Positions 55,880 through 64,000 of a stretch of 64,000 nucleotides of DNA are shown in pieces. The notes under the pieces are model-generated. The model ran no database searches. It worked only from the letters and a program-made list of their open reading frames with translations, and had not been told where the DNA came from. Within the stretch, counting starts at the first letter, position 1. The number at the start of each line of letters is the position of its first letter. The position numbers and the translations under genes were made by a program. This stretch comes from Lunularia cruciata. Taxonomy: Eukaryota > Streptophyta > Marchantiopsida > Lunulariales > Lunulariaceae. The stretch covers positions 43,567,034-43,631,033 of the forward strand of contig OX419762.1 of assembly GCA_948567375.1 (NCBI GenBank). Direction: 5' to 3'.

Positions 55880-56345
55880 TCTTCATCCAGAATGCTTTTT
55901 ATTATAAATTTATAAAACTATTGTAATATATATTTTTAAATACTGCTTGATTCCACTGGGATTATTTTAAGATAAAAACTCTAGTACATTCAATATATCT
56001 TGAAAATATATATATCTTCTTTTTTAAGATTCTAACATAACATTTCACTTGTATTTGTGTACTAATGAATACTATTTTCAAATATTTTAAACTATGATCA
56101 TCATTAGACAATTTTAAACTAGAATGCTCACATATGGAACTCCCCTAAATTAGATGTATAATATACAAAATAAAAGTCATAATCATAACCTTGAATTCCC
56201 TCAGAATATCTGAAGTCCACATTCGATAATTTTAAGATATCTATTATTAAAAATCTAAATATAGATAAATTTATTATAAATAAATATATATTTTTTCCAA
56301 ATTCACTTCTTCAAGAACCTCCAAAAAATGCAATCTCAATCTCCG
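55880..56345. repeat. AT-rich dispersed repeat
   Basis: AT-rich and without frames. The part 55890-56100 aligns by eye with 63430-63640 (shared TTATTTTAAGATAAAAA and TTCTAACATAACATTT). Both copies lie upstream, on the minus strand, of a hydrolase-type pseudogene copy. Confidence 0.6.
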
Positions 56346-56392
56346 TATAGTCCCCCCCTCACCGTCCTTCCTATCACGTCTAAGAGCATTTG

Positions 56393-57725
56393 ATAAGAGG
56401 ATTATGGGAGTCTTTGGTGATATTATTGGACCAGGGACATTTGTGTGTGTGACAACGGATAGACATATAGACAGACGGCTTTGTCGATCTCATGTGATGG
56501 GGTTGGCTTGCTATCTCGGAGGAGACGACACCTACAGCAGTTTTGGGTAGTTAGGCTCTCTCGGCACCCCTACTTTCCTCTCGTTTTGTGGATGCTGATA
56601 GGCCGGTTTTGGAGGCTTATGTGACAGAGGTGGAGGGAGGATCCTTTTCTCTCTAGATGTTATTGTGGCAGACAAGAGGTAGTCTATCTCCATGGGCACG
56701 TGAGTATTTTCCACCTGTTGCTTCACTATTGTTAGATTGGACTAGAGGTTTATAGTCTTCCTTGATGGAGCGACAATGTGAGGATACACTACATTCTCTC
56801 TTAGTTGACTTGTCCACTCCTCATGCTACTAGAGCACGTCTTTGCTCTTGCACCGGCAAGGGTGCAAGCTCTTGGATCCTAGCTCGACAGTGCATTAGGG
56901 CATTCCAACTTGCACCAGCTACTTTCTCTACAACAATGAGGTTTTGCCTAGGTTTGGTCCACCCATCTGCATCTTCATTACTCACTTGTGAGTGTGGTTC
57001 TACACTAGATGCACCAATGTTCCACATGACACGGTGTCCTTTTGGAGGACAGAGGATAGCTACCCATGATGCCATTAGGGACATAGTGTTTGCTATGACA
57101 CAAGAGCATGGATACTTGGCTTGGAGAGAGCGTTCGTATGCTTTGCAAATGACACATGTCAGGGCAGACTTCTACTTGGTCCGAGATGATCAGGTGATAG
57201 TAGCCAATGTTGTGGTTATGGATCCTATGTGGGATACAATTTAGGAGGGAGTGATTACCCATCCCCCTGGATGGGCGGCGAATGCAACAGCAAGTTGCAA
57301 GGTCTCCAAGTATAGGAGCATGCAGCAAGGTTTCCTCTTTGTTCCTCTAGCCTTGGAGTTATATGGAGCGATGGACACGGCGTTTGACACATTTTTCAAG
57401 GAGTGCATGAGAACTTATCATGTTAGGCGCCAAGGGGTACCACTCTCACTCTCATACTTTGTAGCATATTTTAGACAATGTGTGTCCATTGCTCTACAGA
57501 GGGCAATGGTTGGTGCAATCCATTGGAGAGCAATCACATTAGGTGATGTTTTTTTGGATACTCCAGTTGTGTATAGACTCTACAACTTGCATAGCTCGGA
57601 TATCTTAGGTGTGGTAGGGCAGATTTCTCATATAGACTCTAATGGGGCTTAGCCCCATTTTACCTTTTTTGTCTCTCCCTCATATGGCTTGATGGGGTCT
57701 TCCCATCCTTCATTTTCTACCCGTT
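56393..57725 (+). mobile_element. Longest non-LTR (LINE) copy
   Basis: Contains coding remnants from a region upstream of the zinc finger (RPVLEAYVTEVEGGSFSL near 56.6 kb) to the 3' tail. Frame 56762-57244 reads GASSWILARQCIRAFQLAPA, then CECGSTLDAPMFHMTRCPFG (C-x-C-x9-H-x3-C) and RADFYLVRDDQVIVANVVVM, which may be a restriction-like nuclease segment. A TAG (likely from CAG) ends it, and frame 57251-57652 continues WAANATASCKVSKYRSMQQG to SSDILGVVGQISHIDSNGA. The final stop lies inside GGGGCTTAGCCCC at about 57644-57656. RT is missing, so it is 5'-truncated and dead. Confidence 0.78.
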
Positions 57726-57759
57726 GCCTTCTATTTTAACTGAACGCTCATATAATTGC

Positions 57760-58540
57760 ACTAGAGGATTCTTGGATAGAAGCGCTTGAAGACTGCAACC
57801 CTTTGGCGCTTGGAAACAAAGCAATCACATCTCTATGCATGCAACAGTTTCTCCATGCACCTTCAGGATTCCAAGTGCGTTATCAAAACTATATCATGTT
57901 ACCATTATGTCCTTTTATGTCTTATTTGCATGTCTATAGTGATGACAATGACCATAGTCCTCAAGTACAAATTAGGATCCAAAGTAACCAGAACATCAAT
58001 TTCTTTCTCAACATCTTCTTAATAGTGTGCCTATCCTCACCTTGTATTTCTCCGAGACAACTCTAGCATCTTTGATGTCATATAGCCCTCTACAGGCAGG
58101 ACGTTCATACACAGGTTGATGCTCTTTCCCATGTCCTGTGTAAGAACATCAATAGACCTATGAATCACCGTCACCGTCACTTTTTGGTGAATACACTGCC
58201 CCCTCAAGTTCCACTCGGTTATCATAGCCCACTCTAAACTCTAAGTATGTTCCATAACCTATAATTTCCCGCCTTTCCTTCATCGAAGGATGTTGCCATC
58301 TGCAATCTGTAAGCTACATCCATCCAATTAGACAGGTCTCTTATCTCTCTTTGAGATGACTTCCCATTACTTCCACTCTAAGAGGTAATCCCGAGTATCT
58401 ATCCACAATCATTTCCGGGATTTGTTCAGGTGCACCATATGTTACATGAGACTCAAGGAGGTCTCGATTCTTCTAGAGAAATGAAAAAATCTTATCGAAA
58501 GAAAGGACAGACGAGATTCTGGTCTGCAAACAAAATTTGT
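57760..58540 (-). pseudogene. Resistance-gene block, copy 2 (post-NB-ARC linker)
   Basis: Minus frame 58225-58037 reads CIHQKVTVTVIHRSIDVLTQ, DMGKSINLCMNVLPVEGYMT, the region expected between NB-ARC and LRR. The matching block in copy 1 is 52030-52830. The LRR part is missing: a LINE copy ends at 57725, 35 bp away, suggesting truncation there. Confidence 0.5.
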
Positions 58541-59690
58541 AGTAAGCATTTCCTCATCCCAAGGATAAGGATATCTTTAATGATCTCTCAGTATCTCTCA
58601 TGTTAATGATATCTTTATGACAGTTTTTACGTGTACTATGTGTTAGAAGGAAAAACATGTTGTATCAAGCACTATCAAGGATAGCAAGTAATAAACTCTC
58701 GTTAACTCACCAAATCTATTATTCTCTCCTCAAATCACTCAATCCTTCCCTTATTCCACAATGAATTCCGAAGGAACACTTCACCAATATCACTGTAGAG
58801 ATTCTTCTCTCCCATACACCAAAGAGTCCTCTAGAGTTAGAGCGTCTCTTCGAATCAATACCATGGTTATTGTACTCTCAATTAGAAAATCTCACCCTCT
58901 ATTTAGCAAATGTAGGTAGTCTTATAAAATTTCATTCCACTCATCCACTACATAATACACACTCACTAAGGAAATGGATCTTTTACACCTTCTAACCCAC
59001 TCTTTTATATACTCACCAAAATTACTACAATGAATGTCCTGATAACTTGATAATATCCATACTTTACCTAAATCACCCAATGTAAGAAATTTTCGGTTAA
59101 TGTGAAGGTCACACTTCAATATAATATAATATGGAATTCTCTACAGTGTCACACTCTAATATAAATATCCGAAAGAGGTACTACTTTAGAAAAATCTAAT
59201 CTAAAATTCACTAGAGAGTCATGTGATGATCCAACAATGAAATACTGGATGTCTCTTTTATTTAGCCATACTAACTTAGCTAGAGATATCTCTAATTTAT
59301 TTATTACTAAACTTAGCTAGCTAAAAAGAACTCAAAACCATCGAAATTGATGGTTTTGAGTTAACACTACCGACATAAACCCTAAACCCTAAGGTATTAG
59401 GGTATAACATGCCATTAGTGTCTGATTATGAAACAACTCCCAATCTCAAGGAAATATGAATCCCTCATCTTGAACAACTTGTGATTCTTCTAGTTGAGAA
59501 AAACATAATCATCTATGACCATCAAACTCTTCAAGGAAATATGAACCCTCATTTTGAACAAATGGTGGTTCTTCTAGTTGAGAAAGTTATAATCATCTAT
59601 GACCATCAAAATTCCAAATCCACTCATACAAATCTTCTTGTAGATGTACGTTGGTACCATTTCCAATATAAAGAGTTTTAGAAACTAATC
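58541..59690. other. Spacer inside resistance copy 2
   Basis: No coding signal. 58840-59130 aligns by eye with 53680-54000 in copy 1, so this is shared intron or decayed gene sequence. It includes a 14-bp perfect hairpin at 59329-59362 and a two-unit telomere-like string (AAACCCTAAACCCTAA, 59377-59392). Confidence 0.5.
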
Positions 59691-59960
59691 TCACAAAGGT
59701 GCAACTGGCTAATTCTTGTTGTGAAATTATCACAAATCATATGAACTAAACCAGTAACTTGGTTTACTAACGTCGACTTACCAATACCGCTCATGCCCAC
59801 CAACAGCACCCGTAATGACCTTGGATCCTGTAAATGAAGACTCTCGATAGATCCCTCATGCGGTAAGATGCACCAATAAGTACTTCTGTGACCTGCAGTA
59901 ATTCCTTGACGAACAAACTATTTTCCACGTGCAGCACTATAAAGTTAATCAATCATATTT
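59690..59960 (-). pseudogene. NB-ARC P-loop fragment, copy 2
   Basis: The minus frame reads LHLQDPRSLRVLLVGMSGIG, KSTLVNQVTGLVHMICDNF. GMSGIGKST (59797-59771) is a Walker A/P-loop in the exact context of NB-ARC ATPases (RVLLVGMSGIGKSTL). The preceding stretch (ENSLFVKELLQVTEVLIGAS) is open in another frame, so a frameshift lies about 60 bp upstream. NB-ARC domains switch plant immune receptors between ADP and ATP states. Kinase 2 and GLPL motifs were not found. The corresponding part is deleted in copy 1. Confidence 0.8.
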
Positions 59961-60039
59961 TACAAAATTTTGCGGGGTTTACATCAGCCATATGATAACA
60001 AAGTCGCTGATTCCTCTACTTTCGTTATGAATAACGGCT

Positions 60040-61643
60040 CTTATTGATGTATGCAAAACGCACTGTTTTTTATATTTCTTGTAACATGTTTGAATTTTAG
60101 CCACTTGTTGTTGTGTTTCAAGTCCACCTCTTTCTCACAAACGGCCTTCAATATGTTTTCCAGAAACATGAAGCTGCTCAAGGTTCGATTAATAGGCCTT
60201 GCAAACATCAAAATGATTTTTCCCAGAAATAGCAATGAAAAAATATATATCAAGGCGGGAAGATTGTTCCTCAACCACAAGAGTTGAGGAAGGGAGCGAG
60301 CCAAGAGTCGAGCTGAATCAACTGCTACTTGTACAGACGACTTGAATCGGAAAGCCCAGGAACCGGCCCACGCGTTGTATCTAGCAACTTTCCATATTCA
60401 TGAGTGATTGATTACATGAGTAGTAAGTTGTGCAAGGAAATGCATGCCAACCATTAGCTCCCAATGCTATTTGGAGCCATGATTGTCTCAGGTTTAGTGG
60501 ATGCCAACTTTCTTTCAACCATACGTACGTCGCGGCGTAGGAAATTCAGAGTTGATTGGAATAGTTCGGATGTTATGCTCTAGCAAATAGTGAAGTAAAG
60601 GACAGCGAGATCCAAAATGCGGCGCCCGATAGAACACTGTGTCTTCAAGCTTCTCCAGAGTTTCGAGTACTGATCTCTTGCTAGTGTAGCCAAATTTTTT
60701 AACATCCAAACAAACCTGCTATACCCTTACCCAATGACCCATCATATCACACGACAGTTTTGGCCAATCTCAGCCAATGTGATAATAGATTGAGCAAATT
60801 ATCTCCCAGCAAATAGGTGTCGATTTGTTCACGATAACCTGGCTTGGTTAGACCAGCTCCATATTAGCTGCATAATATATGAGCTTGAGGAAAAGCCTCA
60901 GAAAGCAAAGTAATCAACCAACATGCTCAATAATCTGCCTTCATCAATGTACTGCAGTACCCTTCATAGCTTTCTTCTTCTCTTTGGAAACCGTAAAAGA
61001 ATATGACATCTAAATCTACTGATCCTGATGCAGACCCGTACATCTCAAACAATCGTTTACCTTCATAAGAGATTTCAAACAAGGTCATTATGCCAACAAC
61101 ATTCTTCTACTTATTTTAAAGTCCTCTATTAACTAGTGAGATAGTCTTGTAACCATTCTTATCATCTGCAGAGGCAAAACAGTTCGCGGTTTTCATTCTG
61201 AAAATATGATAGCATCACAAGCTATTCTGGTGACCAAACGCAAGCTTGATAAAAACTGTTACCAGAGTGCATATTTCAGATCTTGGGCTATACAAGAACT
61301 TGCACTGCCGTAGTTTAGATGGGAAGCTTACTCTTTTGCCACGCTGCCATTATTCATCAACATGTCCTGAGAGTTGGATGTACCCTTCTCTGCTCGAGAT
61401 GACAGAAATACCTCTGTCTGTAAAAAAGGACAATCAATGATGTTTTGTGAGAGAACAATATCGCGTCACAAGTTATTTTGATGACCAGACCAAACCTCAA
61501 TAGAACCCGTCACTCAAGTGTTTACTTCACATCCTTACTCAATAAATTTGTTTTGCCATAACTTGAAAATAAAAATAAAAACCTACCCGTCTGCAGTGCT
61601 GGCATTGTTCATCAACAATTCCTTTTGAGCTGGAAGTCGCCAT
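60040..61643 (-). pseudogene. Hydrolase-type N-terminal part of NBS-LRR, copy 2
   Basis: Exon 1 (61643-61587) is open: MATSSSKGIVDEQCQHCRR with a donor GTAGGT. Exon 2 (61417-61332) is in phase: TEVFLSSRAEKGTSNSQDML to NNGSVAK, with acceptor TTTTTTACAG and donor GTAAGC. Then, near 61.1 kb, LFEISYEGKRLFEMYGSASG, SVDLDVIFFYGFQREEE gives the hydrolase first strand. Near 60.9 kb LLSEAFPQAHILC and YREQIDTYLLGDNLLN appear, with stops. Frame 60709-60515 reads VLETLEKLEDTVFYRAPHFG, SRCPLLHYLLEHNIRTIPIN, like the F-x-x-PHFGS strand of SERAC1/PGAP1-type hydrolases. The nucleophile elbow is destroyed by a shift. HNL-type pseudogene. Confidence 0.62.
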
Positions 61644-61899
61644 AGACCTTGCTAGACCTTACAGATGATGGATAACATGCGTTGGTTCTCATTTTCATTC
61701 GACACAAAAACTTAATGTTTTCGATCGACAAGGTTCTCTTCCTCCGAAATAAGTATCATGAATGCAACCATCAAACTTGATGATCATTAGACGGCAAGTC
61801 AAATATGGCAATTGATGCGCATAGTGGATGATCTCGAGACCTCCTTGGGATGAGCACAAATGAGGGTAAGGAGTTTAGGCTCAAAACTTGGTTACAAAA

Positions 61900-63650
61900 C
61901 TTTATGAGACGAATTGGTTGCTCTGCACGCATACATAAATGTTATAATTTTTTTTTAATGCATTTGTAAAGTGTAATGTAATGTTTAAAAGGTGGACATT
62001 GTTTTTTATACAAGAAAAGTACAAGATGTAAGTACAAGTACATTTATATAAGAAAAGTACATGACAGTATTAAAAAGTAGTACATTTTACTGATTGAGGC
62101 TGATGTTAAAGGGTACTATATCAGCCAGGCTTAGTATGTAGAGTTATTCCAATCTGTATGATTTTAATTTCTCTGCAAGTGTTTGATACTGAGCTTTAAA
62201 CATTTTCTAGCACCTATCTGCATAGTGATAGAATGTCTTTGTTTGATCCTACTGCTCTATTCTGTTCATACATAAAGTATGGTAAGTAAATAAGATAAGT
62301 TTCAAATTTTATACAAAGCATCTAAATGAGAAAAAGCATTTATCTACATATATGCAACCTAAGGAATTCAACTTCTGTGCATCCCCTATTTTCTAGTTCA
62401 GTGTTATTAAATTTATATTTCAATTTTGATATTAATTAAATTTTCAAAAATAAAACTAATAGTATCTTATTTAAATATTAAAAAAATTGTAAAAACATCT
62501 TAAATATTTCAATCATTTAAGCTATATTATCCTAAAAACTTCTAATTGCATAAATTTCACATTATGAACAAAAAATTAATTTATGAGAGTGCCTATGTAT
62601 GCTTAAAGAAATAATACATAAATAAATTTTAAGTTTTTTATTAATCTCTTTTTGATATGGAATTTTTACTCCTTACAGATAAACAAGAAGATAAAAATTA
62701 GAGAGCAAGAATATCAAACTGAAAGATTTTGAAGATAAAATATAAATATACACAAAATTACTTGATTATAAATTGCCCCTTCTTATTATAATAATATGAC
62801 CTCATGTGATTCTCAAGTGATAAACCTGTTTATTGATAATATTAGAGCTAGATTATACAAATATTCAAACTTACTTGCATTTAATATCTAGTAAATCTTC
62901 ATTCTATAATGTCTAGTATACGTTTATATTGAATAATTTTATATATACTTTTGGATATGCTTTTTTGATGTATTTTTAAGTTTATTCATTTTAATTTATC
63001 ATTACAACAAAGTAACTTTTAAGATGTTAATCTTAGCTTAAATTTTATAGATCTTCATTATTGCATATATATCACTTAAATGTAAATATACACTTAAATC
63101 ACTTAAATATATTCATTATGCTTAAAAATTAAAAAACTAACATATGTTCAAAAGTTTTAAAATTTTACATGTTATCTAAATACTTTAAATCTATATAAAT
63201 TTAAATTAAAAAACTGTAAAACACTTTTTTACGTATAAGATTCTTGTCCAAAATATATAATATGTAAGGTTTGAAATTGATAAGGCACACCTTATTATAT
63301 TCAAGTTAAGGTCATATCAATATACACAAAGAGCTAATGTAAATATAAACATTAAAAACTTGAAATTATGACAATGTTTCTAACTTATTCTCTTAAAATA
63401 TATTTTTGGAATTCCAAAAGTTCATTCAGAATGAATTTTTATCATAAAATTATAGAAATTTATCACAATATCTACTTTTAAATACATGTTAATTCCAAAG
63501 ATACTATCACATTATTTTAAGATAAAAATCAAGTAATTTGAATCTATGTTGAGAATTCTATATATATAGAATTTTAAAGGTTCTAACATAACATTTAACT
63601 TGTATTTGAGACCCATTAAATATGGTTGAGAAGAAGATCATACTATCACA
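61900..63650. other. AT-rich region, no gene recognised
   Basis: Long AT-rich stretch without meaningful frames. 63430-63640 aligns with the repeat at 55890-56100. No element ends could be defined. Confidence 0.6.
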
Positions 63651-63727
63651 TTTTCATCTTAACTCTGAAGGAAAGTGGACCCAGAAAAGGTAAAATACAT
63701 CATAGAGATGAAGGCCAATGATCAGTA

Positions 63728-64000
63728 TTATTTGAAGATTGGAAAGGAGAATTTGATGACAACAGAGGTCCCAAAGTCGACAAAGTAGTCAAGATCCAAG
63801 GAACCCTCACCTACACCAATAAGACAAACTAGACAACAAAAGAATTGGGTCCGATCTGAAGAATTGGTAGATTTGTCTTTAGGAGCAAAAGAGGAGGAAG
63901 TAGGATCAGATGCAGAGGAGGGAGGAGAAGAAGAGTTAACTCTGAAGAGGAAGGACTTTGCCATTGAAAGTGGTGCCATTGAAAGTGGAGGTATGCGCAA
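63728..64000. other. Edge ORF, strand uncertain
   Basis: The minus strand is open for 90 residues to the window edge (Ser/Pro-rich, then hydrophobic). The plus strand is also open here from about 63785 with a strongly acidic text (SEELVDLSLGAKEEEVGSDA, EEGGEEELTLKRKDFAIESG). The acidic plus reading looks more like a real disordered protein segment, perhaps an exon continuing beyond the window. Neither is recognised. Confidence 0.2.

Noticed and set aside
59377..59392. Telomere-type repeat AAACCCTAAACCCTAA
   Set aside because: Only two units; too short for an interstitial telomere or chromosome end.

Overview
The window reads as nuclear DNA of a land plant, most likely a bryophyte and probably a liverwort. 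Evidence: plant-type Ty3/Gypsy chromoviruses with an initiator-Met tRNA primer site, a single-exon LEA_2/NHL membrane protein, and two broken resistance-gene copies that appear to join an alpha/beta-hydrolase-like N-terminus to an NB-ARC P-loop and LRRs. That hydrolase-NBS-LRR (HNL) layout is known from liverworts. The assignment is inference; no species marker was seen.

Layout. 1-17.3 kb is low in repeats and holds the best genes: a LEA_2 protein (3402-4499, +) and a GC-rich proline/glycine-rich orphan ORF (13319-14722, -), plus weak small ORFs. 17.4-20.2 kb is AT-rich with fresh tandem duplications and a repeat that recurs at 45.3 kb. 20.3-27.4 kb is a decayed minus-strand Ty3/Gypsy element (D), cut by a solo LTR. 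27.6-45.3 kb is a stack of insertions: a solo LTR, then element A (29040-45311) with three LTRs and one outer target-site duplication (GCACC). Element B (34324-42422, minus, target duplication TTTGG) sits inside the A reverse transcriptase, and element C (36046-41089, plus, target duplication CCAAT) sits inside the B protease region. 45.3-48.1 kb is AT-rich. 48.1-61.7 kb is a graveyard of minus-strand NBS-LRR (HNL-like) pseudogenes in two paralogous blocks, studded with 5'-truncated non-LTR (LINE) copies and one more solo LTR. 61.9-63.7 kb is AT-rich, with a weak ORF at the right edge.

How it fits together. Only the LEA_2 gene and perhaps the orphan ORF look like working host genes. The order of insertion can be read from the nesting: D before A, A before B, B before C. 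The coding regions of A, B and C carry many stops and catalytic-residue changes explained by C-to-T or G-to-A, as expected for long-methylated, silenced DNA. The most notable regulatory signal is in the LTRs of B and C: dense GAA/TTC arrays that form perfect heat-shock elements upstream of a TATA box, including a four-unit site. This suggests a heat-responsive retrotransposon family comparable in design to ONSEN, though in a different superfamily.
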